This document shows positions 43,498 through 50,876 of a stretch of DNA of 64,000 nt, piece after piece. The notes beneath the pieces were generated by a model. It ran no database searches. It was given only the letters and a program-made list of their open reading frames with translations, and had not been told where the DNA came from. The stretch is taken from positions 36,796 through 100,795 of the forward strand of contig NZ_JAUEPL010000021.1 in NCBI RefSeq assembly GCF_030406405.1, written 5' to 3'. The stretch's first letter is position 1. Each line of letters opens with the position of its first letter. The translations under genes and the position numbers were made by a program. Source of the stretch: Streptomyces ficellus. GTDB lineage: Bacteria > Actinomycetota > Actinomycetes > Streptomycetales > Streptomycetaceae.

Positions 43498-43690
43498 TGC
43501 TCTGCGGTGGCCAGACTAACCCCTCCCCCGACTCGCGGTAAGGGAGCTCCCCGTGCCCGGCCGCTCCACGGGCGGCCTCGTCGGAGCACCGCGTCTCCAC
43601 GGTGGTGGCGCCGGCGGACGGGCGCGCACGGCACCGGCGCGGTCGAGGGGCCGCCTGCCTGACGCTCTGTCAGCTGCGTAAGGTGGGCGC

Positions 43691-44929
43691 GTGAGCGAGC
43701 GGATGAAAGCCCAGCGGCGCGTCGTCATCGTGGGTGCCGGAATGGCGGGCGTGCAGACGGCGGTGGCGCTGCGTGAACAGGGGCACACCGGGCCCGTGCT
43801 CCTGATCGGCGCCGAGCCGCACCAGCCGTACGACCGGCCGCCGTTGTCCAAGGCGGTCCTGCTCGGTACGGCGGAGGGCTCGGCCTTCGACGTGGACTTC
43901 GAGGCGCTCGGCGTCGACCTGCGCCTGGGCGTCGAGGTCGCCGCCGTACGCCCCGACGCGCACGAGATCGACACGGAGGCCGGGCCGGTCCCGTACGACG
44001 TCCTGGTCATCGCCACCGGCGCCCGGCCCCTCACCCTGCCCGGCACCGAGGGCGTGCGCGGCGTGCATCTGCTGCGCACCCTGGACGACGCCGAGCGGCT
44101 GCGGCCGGTCCTGGCCGGGAAGCACGACATCGTGGTCGTCGGCGCCGGCTGGATCGGCGCCGAGTTCACGACGGCCGCCCGGGAGGCGGGCTGCGCGGTC
44201 ACCGTCGTGGAGGCCGCCGAGCGGCCGCTCGCGGGCTCCCTGCCCGCCGAGGTCGCCGCCCCGATGGCCGAGTGGTACGAGGAGAGCGGCGCCAAGCTCC
44301 TGACGCACGCGCGCGTGGCGCACGTCGAGCCGGGCGAGGTCGCCCTGGAGGACGGCCGGCTGCTGCCGGCGGGCGCCGTGGTCGTCGGCATCGGGGCCCG
44401 GCCCGCCACCGAATGGCTGGCCGGCTCCGGCATCGCCCTCGGACGGGACGGCGCGATCGTCGCCGACGACCGTCTGCGCACGTCCGCCCCCGATGTGTAC
44501 GCCGTCGGCGACTGCGCCTCCTTCCCCTCCGCCCGCTACGGCGAGCGGCTGCTGGTGCACCACTGGGACAACGCCCTCCAGGGTCCGCGCACCGTCGCCG
44601 CGGACATCGCCGGCGAGGCCCAGCGGCCCTACGACCCGGTGCCGTACTTCTGGTCGGAGCAGTTCGGACGCTTCGTGCAGTACGCGGGGTACCACCCGGT
44701 CGCCGACACGATGGTGTGGCGGGGCGACCCGGCCGCCGCCGCGTGGTCGGTGGCGTGGCTGCGCCAGGACGCCCTGGTGGCGCTGCTGGCGGTGGGCCGC
44801 CCGCGCGACCTGGCCCAGGGGCGCAAGCTCATCGAGTCCGGCACGCCGCTCGATCCCGGGCTGGTCGCGGACCCCTCCGTTCCGCTGAAGTCGGCCGCTC
44901 GGGGTAGCGGAGCAGCCGGTCCGGCCTAG
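43691..44929 (+). CDS. Ferredoxin-reductase-like FAD/NAD(P) oxidoreductase
   Basis: 412 aa. FAD motif VVIVGAGMAGVQTAVALREQ, then PYDRPPLSKAVLLG, the NAD motif IVVVGAGWIGAEFTTAAREAG, DVYAVGDCASF and a C-terminal reductase domain (HHWDNALQG, YFWSEQFGRFVQYAG). It matches the rhodocoxin / ferredoxin reductase family feeding P450s or Rieske oxygenases. GTG 43691 follows AAGGTGG; ATG 43703 is a second choice. Divergent from thiO. Confidence 0.9.
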   Translation: MSERMKAQRRVVIVGAGMAGVQTAVALREQGHTGPVLLIGAEPHQPYDRPPLSKAVLLGTAEGSAFDVDFEALGVDLRLGVEVAAVRPDAHEIDTEAGPVPYDVLVIATGARPLTLPGTEGVRGVHLLRTLDDAERLRPVLAGKHDIVVVGAGWIGAEFTTAAREAGCAVTVVEAAERPLAGSLPAEVAAPMAEWYEESGAKLLTHARVAHVEPGEVALEDGRLLPAGAVVVGIGARPATEWLAGSGIALGRDGAIVADDRLRTSAPDVYAVGDCASFPSARYGERLLVHHWDNALQGPRTVAADIAGEAQRPYDPVPYFWSEQFGRFVQYAGYHPVADTMVWRGDPAAAAWSVAWLRQDALVALLAVGRPRDLAQGRKLIESGTPLDPGLVADPSVPLKSAARGSGAAGPA

Positions 44930-44970
44930 CCCGGCTACCGACTGTCAGTGCGGGATGGCACGCTTGTCCT

Positions 44971-45336
44971 GTGACCGAGATTGACGCAAAGATCGATGCT
45001 CTCGTCCCCGCCTGGCTCCACCTGCCCGACATCGCGGAAATGCTCGATGTCGAGGTGACGCGTGTGCGGCAGCTGGTCAAGGAGGGCCAGCTGATCGCCG
45101 TGCGCCGCGGTGAGAACCGGACGCTCCAGGTGCCTGCCGCCTTCATCAAGGACGGCAGGGTCGTCAAGGGGCTCGCCGGGACCCTGACGCTCCTGAAGGA
45201 CGACGGCTTCACCGACGAAGAGATGCTGGAGTGGCTCTTCACCCCCGACCCGAGCCTGCCGGGCACGCCCGCGCAGGCGCTCAGCGAGAATCGCGGCACG
45301 GAGGTGAAGCGCCGCGCCCAGGCGCTCGCCGTCTGA
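44971..45336 (+). CDS. Rv2175c-like DNA-binding protein
   Basis: 121 aa from GTG 44971. The N-terminal half is a MerR-like winged helix (WLHLPDIAEMLDVEVTRVRQLVKEGQL, split across two helices) and GENRTLQVPAAFI. The C-terminal half contains VVKGLAGTLTLLKDDGFTDEE and EMLEWLF. This matches mycobacterial Rv2175c, a DNA-binding substrate of the kinase PknL. The equivalent kinase gene is at 39147-41078. The start may be leaderless. Confidence 0.85.
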   Translation: MTEIDAKIDALVPAWLHLPDIAEMLDVEVTRVRQLVKEGQLIAVRRGENRTLQVPAAFIKDGRVVKGLAGTLTLLKDDGFTDEEMLEWLFTPDPSLPGTPAQALSENRGTEVKRRAQALAV

Positions 45337-45352
45337 CGCACTGGTAAGAGAT

Positions 45353-45468
45353 CCGGCGCCTGCCGGGAAGTCCGGCGCGTGCCGGGGAGTCCGGCGCCGC
45401 CGGGAAGTCCGGGTCCTGCCGGGAAGTCCGGCGCCCGCCGGGAAGTCCGGCGTCCGCCGGCGGACGCC
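45353..45468. repeat. Five 18-19-bp tandem repeats ending in a 20-bp perfect palindrome
   Basis: Units of the type CCGGCGCCTGCCGGGAAGT start at 45353, 45372, 45391, 45409 and 45428, with a partial sixth at 45447. Then GGCGTCCGCC (45449-45458) is followed by its exact reverse complement (45459-45468). It fills the gap before thiE. Confidence 0.9.
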
Positions 45469-45551
45469 GACACCAGGCGGTGTGCGGGCCGGGCCGGGGC
45501 ACCCGTCCCGTACCGTCCCGTACACCGCCACACCAACGGGGGGAGCACCTC

Positions 45552-46256
45552 ATGTCCACCACACGCGCCATATCCACCGCACCCGCCGCGTCCACCGATC
45601 GCGCCGCGTCCACCGCGCGCGCCCGGCTGTCCGACGCCCGGCTGTACCTCTGCACGGACGCCCGTAAGCGCCAGGGCGACCTGCCCGAGTTCCTCGACGC
45701 CGTGCTCGCCTCCGGCGTGGACATCGTGCAGCTGCGGGACAAGGGCATGGAGGCCGGCGAGGAGCTGGAGCACCTGGCCGTCTTCGCGGACGCCTGCCGC
45801 CGCCACGGCAAGCTGCTGGCGGTGAACGACCGGGCCGACGTCGCGCACGCCATCGGCTCCGACGTGCTGCACCTGGGGCAGGGCGATCTGCCCGTCCCGG
45901 CCGCTCGCGCGATCCTCGGCGACGAGGTGCTGACGGGCCGCTCCACGCACGCGGAGGCGGAGGTCGACGTGGCGGTCGCCGAGCCCGGCGTGGACTACTT
46001 CTGCACGGGCCCCTGCTGGCCCACCCCGACCAAGCCGGGGCGGTACGCGCCCGGGCTGGGCCTCGTGCGGTACGCGGCGTCGCTGGCCCCGGAGCGGCCC
46101 TGGTTCGCGATCGGCGGTATCGACGCGGACAACCTGGACCAGGTGCTGGAGGCCGGTGCCCGCCGGATCGTCGTCGTCCGGGCGATCACGGAGGCGGACG
46201 ACCCGGCGGCGGCCACGGCGGCGCTGGCCAAGCGGGTGCGCGAGCGCTCCGCGTAA
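45552..46256 (+). CDS. thiE: Thiamine-phosphate synthase
   Basis: 234 aa. TIM barrel with LYLCTD, VDIVQLRDKGMEAGEE, LLAVNDRADVAHAIGSDVLHLGQGDLPV and FCTGPCWPTPTKPG, GLGLVRYA, WFAIGGID. It couples HMP-PP with thiazole phosphate. The first ~25 residues (STTRAISTAPAASTDRAAS) are a low-complexity addition not needed for the fold. No TPP riboswitch was seen upstream, in contrast to thiO. Confidence 0.95.
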   Translation: MSTTRAISTAPAASTDRAASTARARLSDARLYLCTDARKRQGDLPEFLDAVLASGVDIVQLRDKGMEAGEELEHLAVFADACRRHGKLLAVNDRADVAHAIGSDVLHLGQGDLPVPAARAILGDEVLTGRSTHAEAEVDVAVAEPGVDYFCTGPCWPTPTKPGRYAPGLGLVRYAASLAPERPWFAIGGIDADNLDQVLEAGARRIVVVRAITEADDPAAATAALAKRVRERSA

Positions 46257-46322
46257 TACCCGCCTCCGCGCTGTGGCGACCACCCCGCGCTGTGGCGACC
46301 ACCCCCGCCCTTCCCTCACCCC

Positions 46323-46355
46323 GTGGACTGTCCACGAGTGTCCGAAGGGTGGACA
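46323..46355 (+). promoter_or_regulatory. Paired inverted repeats upstream of metF
   Basis: GTGGAC-T-GTCCAC (46323-46335) and, directly after, TGTCC-n7-GGACA (46339-46355). They lie 70-100 bp before metF. Preceded at 46267 by two copies of a ~20-bp CGCGCTGTGGCGACCACCCC unit. Confidence 0.5.
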
Positions 46356-46426
46356 ACAAATAGACAAAACAGACAAACTACCCCGCTTTGGTTGGGTGGT
46401 GTCCCTGCCCTGGCTAACCTGCCCGT

Positions 46427-47344
46427 ATGGCCCTTGGCACACCTTCCACCAGGACAGATCGCGCACGAACCGTGCGCGATCTGCTCGCGACCGGCAAGAC
46501 GTCGTACTCCTTCGAGTTCTGGGCGCCCAAAACCGAGAAGGGCGAGCGGAACCTCTGGAACGCGCTGCGCCGTGTCGAAGCGGTGGCTCCCAGCTTCGTG
46601 TCCGTGACGTACGGGGCCGGCGGCTCCACACGGGCCGGGACGGTCAAGGCCACCCAGCAGATCGCGGCCGACACCACGCTCACGCCCGTCGCGCACCTCA
46701 CCGCCGTCAACCACACCATCGCCGAGCTGCGCAACATGATCGGCCAGTACGCCGACGCCGACATCCGCAACATCCTCGCCGTCCGGGGCGACCCGCCCGG
46801 CGACCCCATGGGCGAGTGGGTGCCGCACCCGCGCGGCGTGCGGTACGCCGCCGACCTCGTACGCCTCATCAAGGAGTCCGGCGACTTCTGCGTCGGCGTC
46901 GCGGCCTTCCCCGAGATGCATCCCCGCTCCACCGACTGGGACACCGACGTCCGGCACTTCGTGGACAAGTGCCGCGCGGGCGCCGACTACGCCATTACGC
47001 AGATGTTCTTCTTCCCCGAGGACTATCTGCGACTGCGCGACCGGGTCGCGGCCAAGGGCTGCGACACGCCGATCATCCCCGAGATCATGCCGGTCACCAG
47101 CGTCAGGCAGATCGAACGTTTCGCCCAGCTCAGCAACGCCCACTTCCCGCCCGAGCTGAAAGACCGCATCCTCGCGGTCAAGGACGATCCCGCCGCTGTA
47201 CGCTCCATTGGCATCGAGTTCGCGACGGAGTTCTGTGCACGGCTGCTCTCCGAGGGTGTCCCCGGGTTGCACTTCATCACACTCAACAACTCCACGGCGA
47301 CGCTCGAGATCTACGAGAATCTCGGACTGCACGAGCAGTCCTGA
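46427..47344 (+). CDS. metF: Methylenetetrahydrofolate reductase
   Basis: 305 aa. SYSFEFWAPKTEKGERNLW, SVTYGAGGSTRAGT, RNILAVRGDPPGDP, FCVGVAAFPEMHP and FITQ-like AITQMFFFPEDY fit the FAD-dependent enzyme that makes methyltetrahydrofolate for methionine synthesis. The ATG has no ribosome site. TAACCT about 8 bp upstream suggests a leaderless mRNA. Two inverted repeats upstream are candidate operators. No SAM-IV motif is present here. Confidence 0.95.
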   Translation: MALGTPSTRTDRARTVRDLLATGKTSYSFEFWAPKTEKGERNLWNALRRVEAVAPSFVSVTYGAGGSTRAGTVKATQQIAADTTLTPVAHLTAVNHTIAELRNMIGQYADADIRNILAVRGDPPGDPMGEWVPHPRGVRYAADLVRLIKESGDFCVGVAAFPEMHPRSTDWDTDVRHFVDKCRAGADYAITQMFFFPEDYLRLRDRVAAKGCDTPIIPEIMPVTSVRQIERFAQLSNAHFPPELKDRILAVKDDPAAVRSIGIEFATEFCARLLSEGVPGLHFITLNNSTATLEIYENLGLHEQS

Positions 47345-47395
47345 CCGGCCGTACCCGCCACGTCCCGGGGCGGCGGCCGTACGAGAGGGGCGGGC

Positions 47396-48250
47396 ATGGG
47401 CTGGACGGTCCTCTACATCGCGTTCGGTGTGGTCGCGTTGTGGCTGCTGGGTGAAGTGCTCCTGCAGTACAAGGCCCGGCTGCGCTGGCGGCTGCTCGCC
47501 TTCGCCGGCTTCCTCGGCGTCGTCATCGGCGTGCTGCTCCCGTCCGTCCCGGTGATCGGGGCGGGCGCGATCGCCTTCGCGATCGGCCAGACGTACGTCA
47601 CGCTCTCCTTCCGGCGCGGCTTCTCGACGGGCTGGGCGATCGGCGGCCGCCCGGGGGCCAGCCGCCGCCGCAAGGCCGGGCCCACGGCCGCCGCCGCGGG
47701 ACCGACGCTGGAGGTCTCCGACGTCTCCTACGAGCAGGAGCGCGACCACGAGCAGGAGGGGCCGGACCGCGAGCCCGCGCCCGCCGGGACCTCGGCGGTC
47801 TACGAGCCGCAGCCGCTGCCGGACGAGACCGGGCAGTACGGGATCTACGGCGCCGGCCCCGGCCACGCCGCCGACCACACCCAGCAGACCGCCGCGTACG
47901 ACGGCGGTTTCGGCACCTACGCCGCCACGGGATACGACCAGCAGGACGCGTACGCGACGGCCGCCTACGACTACGGCACCGGGGACCAGCAGTACGCCGC
48001 GTACTCCGACCCGTACATCGGCACCGCCCCCGCCTCCGGTGGGACGAGCTACGGCTCGTACGACAGCTACGGCGGCCAGCAGCAGTACGCCGACCCCTAC
48101 GCCCCCCAGTACGGCATGGACACGCCGCCCGGGGGCGTCTGGGTGCCGCAGCAGAGGGACGGCGAGCAGCAGTTCCCCCCGCCCCCGCAGGACCAGCCCT
48201 CGCCGTACGGCTACGAACCGGGCCAGGACGGCCAGCCCTACCGCTACTGA
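47396..48250 (+). CDS. Membrane protein with Tyr/Gln/Gly-rich tail
   Basis: 284 aa. Two or three hydrophobic helices at the start (VLYIAFGVVALWLLGEVLL, LLAFAGFLGVVIGVLLPSVP) and a SFRRGFSTGWAIG segment. Then ~190 residues of low complexity rich in Tyr, Gln, Gly, Asp and Pro (for example YGSYDSYGGQQQYADPY). The tail is predicted disordered and prion-like in composition. Family not recognised. It shares 7 bp with the convergent flavoprotein gene. Confidence 0.75.
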   Translation: MGWTVLYIAFGVVALWLLGEVLLQYKARLRWRLLAFAGFLGVVIGVLLPSVPVIGAGAIAFAIGQTYVTLSFRRGFSTGWAIGGRPGASRRRKAGPTAAAAGPTLEVSDVSYEQERDHEQEGPDREPAPAGTSAVYEPQPLPDETGQYGIYGAGPGHAADHTQQTAAYDGGFGTYAATGYDQQDAYATAAYDYGTGDQQYAAYSDPYIGTAPASGGTSYGSYDSYGGQQQYADPYAPQYGMDTPPGGVWVPQQRDGEQQFPPPPQDQPSPYGYEPGQDGQPYRY

Positions 48251-49782
48251 GAGCCGCGGAAGTCCGCGCCCTCCACGATCAGCCCGGCCACCAGGGCCCC
48301 GGACATCCCGGCATGCGCCAGCCCACCGCCCGGGTGCGCCCACCCGCCCGCGAAGTACAGCCCGCCCAGGGGCGCGGGATTGGCCGCCGGCAGCAGCGCG
48401 CCACCCGCGCCCGCCAGCGCCGGACCCGGCACCTGGTACACACCGGTCTCCCGGAACGTGTCGGCCGGAGTGCGCACCGCCCGCCACAGCAGCCGCTCCC
48501 GCAGCCCGGGCACAGCGGCCGCCGCGGCCTCGACCATCCGCTCGGCGAACGCCTCCACGGCACCCTCCACGGCGCCCTCCGGGGCACCCTCCTGGGCCGC
48601 GCCCCACAGGTTCTCCGACGCCCACGGCTCACCCGCCGGGACGGTCGCCGTCACCGTCACCGACTCGTGGTCCCCGTCCGGGCGCAGCCGCTCGTCGCCG
48701 GGGCGCAGCACCACCACGGTGGGCCGCTCGCACAGCCGCCCCCGCGCAAGGGCGTCCAGCTCCTCAGCCCGGTCCGCCGAGTGCACCACCGTCCGGTGGA
48801 CGGCGCCCGCCTCCCGCGCGCCGCGCAGCGCCAGGCACACCGTGACCCGGCCCGTCCGTACGCCGTGCTGGTGGCGCGGCCACTCGTCCTGGCTGTCCCA
48901 CCCCAGGACCTGGTCCCGGTACAGGGCGGGCAGCGGCGCGCCCGCGACCACGTGGTCCGCCTCGGCCACCTCCCCGCCGGCCAGCTCGACACCGACCGCC
49001 CGGGCGTCCTTGACGACCACTCCGGTCACCTCGGCGCCGAAGACGAACTCCACCTTCCGTTCGCGGCACCGCGCGTACACGGCATCCGCCAGCGCGCGGA
49101 TGCCGCCGCTCACGTACCAGGTCCCGAAGGTCTGCTCCATGTACGGCAGTACGGCGGCGGCAGCGGGGGCGGTCGCCGGATCCAGCCCGTACGACAGGGC
49201 GTAACTCTCCAGCAGCGCCGCCAGCCGGGGGTCGCGCAGCTCACGCCGCCCCACACCCGCGAGCGTGGCCGCCGGCCGGCGCAGCAGGCCCGTCCTGAGC
49301 GCCGGATACGGGTCCCGCGCGAAGGGCGACACGTCGGCCGGCAGCGGCTCCTCCAGCAGCGGTCTGCGCGACCGGTCCCAGGCGTCCCGCGCGCGGTTCA
49401 GGAAGTCGCCCCACCGGCTCCCCGCGCCCGCGCCGAGCGCCGCGTCCAGCGCCGAGACGACCCCGGCCCGGGAGGCGTTCGGCAGCGACACGGCCGTACC
49501 GTCGGCGAAGACATGCCGGCTCGCCGGGTCGACCTGCGTCAGCCCGACGCACCGCTCCAGCGGCTCCTTGCCCGTCTTGACGAACAAGTCCCGGTACACC
49601 GCGGGCAGGTGCAGCAGCCCCGGTCCGGTGTCGAAGGCGAAGCCGTCCCGCTCGTACCGCCCGACCGCGCCGCCGTACGTCTCCGCGCGCTCGTACACCG
49701 TCACCCGGTGGCCCGCCACAGCCAGCCGGGCAGCCGCCGCCATGGCGCCCATCCCCGCGCCGATCACCACAATGCGTGCCAT
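48244..49782 (-). CDS. Phytoene-desaturase-like FAD oxidoreductase
   Basis: 512 aa from ATG 49782. The N-terminal FAD motif VVIGAGMGAMAAAARLAVAG is followed by VYERAETYGGAVG and FDTGPGLLHLP. The C-terminus has the CrtI-type LYFAGGWAHPGGGLAHAGMSG. It belongs to the CrtI/COQ6-like amine-oxidase clan; carotenoid or other isoprenoid desaturation is possible, but no crt neighbours are present. A long frame upstream (to 50106) has no support. Confidence 0.87.
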   Translation of the reverse strand: MARIVVIGAGMGAMAAAARLAVAGHRVTVYERAETYGGAVGRYERDGFAFDTGPGLLHLPAVYRDLFVKTGKEPLERCVGLTQVDPASRHVFADGTAVSLPNASRAGVVSALDAALGAGAGSRWGDFLNRARDAWDRSRRPLLEEPLPADVSPFARDPYPALRTGLLRRPAATLAGVGRRELRDPRLAALLESYALSYGLDPATAPAAAAVLPYMEQTFGTWYVSGGIRALADAVYARCRERKVEFVFGAEVTGVVVKDARAVGVELAGGEVAEADHVVAGAPLPALYRDQVLGWDSQDEWPRHQHGVRTGRVTVCLALRGAREAGAVHRTVVHSADRAEELDALARGRLCERPTVVVLRPGDERLRPDGDHESVTVTATVPAGEPWASENLWGAAQEGAPEGAVEGAVEAFAERMVEAAAAAVPGLRERLLWRAVRTPADTFRETGVYQVPGPALAGAGGALLPAANPAPLGGLYFAGGWAHPGGGLAHAGMSGALVAGLIVEGADFRGSQ

Positions 49783-49885
49783 GTCAGGGACCTTATCCGG
49801 CCCCACTGACAACCCGGCCGGGGAGTCCGGGGGAGGGCCGGGGAGTACGGAGCGGACCGTGCTCGTGGGCCTGAGCACGGAGCTC

Positions 49886-49922
49886 TGAGTATCCGTACCT
49901 AGGGAGCCGGATGAGTAGGTAC
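49886..49922 (+). promoter_or_regulatory. Candidate MacR-type boxes
   Basis: TGAGTATCCGTACCTA (49886-49901) matches 11 of 14 defined positions of TGAGTAC-nn-GTACTCA, as I recall the MacR consensus. TGAGTAGGTAC (49912-49922) is a half-match. They precede the candidate small RNA. Confidence 0.4.
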
Positions 49923-50189
49923 GCGGATGGCCCGGAGCCCCGCAGACGGAAGAGTGGGGACCACGGAAGGGGCGCGGCGCCGACACCGCCGGCACGGGGC
50001 GGCGGAACGGCACCGCGCACCTGACGGAACGGGGATGCACAAAGGAGGGCCCGGGGACCGACGGGGGAACACGGGGGTCAGGGCTCTCCCACAGGGGGGA
50101 ACGCACGGGGGAACACAGCGGGGGACACGGGGGAATGACGCCGGTCCGCTGAGGCTCGGGGGGATCGAGCCTCAGCGGACCGGCTTTTT
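49900..50189 (+). ncRNA. Candidate small RNA with G-rich body and strong terminator
   Basis: This 470-bp gap (49783-50252) lacks a convincing ORF; the 109-codon plus frame is Arg/Gly-rich and crosses the terminator. It contains ACGGGGGAACACGGGGG-type repeats: G runs of five or six at 50063, 50073, 50094, 50107, 50120 and 50129. It ends at a near-ideal intrinsic terminator. The adjacent minus gene cannot use that terminator, so a separate plus transcript is implied. A small RNA (scr2101) is, as I recall, reported from the equivalent S. coelicolor region. The 5' end is a guess. Confidence 0.5.
50140..50189 (+). terminator. Very strong intrinsic terminator
   Basis: Perfect 19-bp stem (50140-50158 with 50166-50184), 7-nt loop, TTTTT at 50185-50189. 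The 5' arm begins GCCGGTCCGCTGAGGCTCG. Confidence 0.93.
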
Positions 50190-50252
50190 CCTGTACGGCC
50201 GGAACTACCGCCGGAGTACGGCCGGAGCCCCGGGCCTGCCCCCGGACCTGCC

Positions 50253-50876
50253 CTAGCGGCCGCTCACCCGCCCGTGCAGCAGCCGGGACAGGGCCGCGTG
50301 GACGTCGTCGATGGACCGCTCACGCTGGAACGCCTGCCAGTCCAGCGCCGCCACCAGGACCATCCCGACCAGCGCGGCGGCGGTCAGCGGGATGTCGATC
50401 TCGTCGCTGAGCTCACCGTTCGCCACCCCCTCCCGCAGCACCGTCTCGACGACCGCCACCGCCTCCTGACGCACCACCAGGAGCGTCGACTGCCAGGCGC
50501 GGTTGGTGCGCCACAGCTCCGCGACGTACAGCTGCGTGAAAGCCGGGTAGCGGTCGATGAAGACCAGACCCGCGCGGATCATCGCGTCCAGTGCCTGCAC
50601 CCGGGTCCCGCCGCGTGCGGCCGTCTCGTCGGCGGCCGCACGCAGGGACGCGGTGAGCAGCCCCACCCCGTGCCGCAGCAGCTCCTCGAAGAGCTCGGTC
50701 TTGCTCTTGAAGTTGTAGTAGACCGTGCCCTTGGCCACCCCGGCGCGCTCCGCGATCTCGTCCACTGTGGTCGCCGAGAAACCCTGTTCGGCGATGAGGG
50801 TCACAGCGGCCTCGTAGAGCTTGGTGCGGGTGGCCTGCCGTCTGCTGCTCTGGGTGTCCATGGCGTCGATTCTCAC
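50253..50876 (-). CDS. TetR-family repressor of the ABC/YhgE operon
   Basis: 207 aa. N-terminal helix-turn-helix (YEAAVTLIAEQGFSATTVDE, IAERAGVAKGTVYYNFKSK) and a ligand-binding C-terminal domain. GTG 50876 overlaps the stop of the upstream YhgE gene (GTGA); ATG 50861 is an alternative. It is the third gene of an operon whose upstream region contains a perfect ACTGAC-CA-GTCAGT repeat, so autorepression with an exported compound as inducer is likely. Confidence 0.9.
   Translation of the reverse strand: MRIDAMDTQSSRRQATRTKLYEAAVTLIAEQGFSATTVDEIAERAGVAKGTVYYNFKSKTELFEELLRHGVGLLTASLRAAADETAARGGTRVQALDAMIRAGLVFIDRYPAFTQLYVAELWRTNRAWQSTLLVVRQEAVAVVETVLREGVANGELSDEIDIPLTAAALVGMVLVAALDWQAFQRERSIDDVHAALSRLLHGRVSGR

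Noticed and set aside
45353..45468. Possible CRISPR array
   Set aside because: Units are contiguous 18-19-bp repeats without unique spacers and there are no cas genes.
49927..50256. 109-codon plus frame in the gap before TetR
   Set aside because: Arg/Gly-rich, no ribosome site, and it reads through the 19-bp terminator; RNA interpretation preferred.
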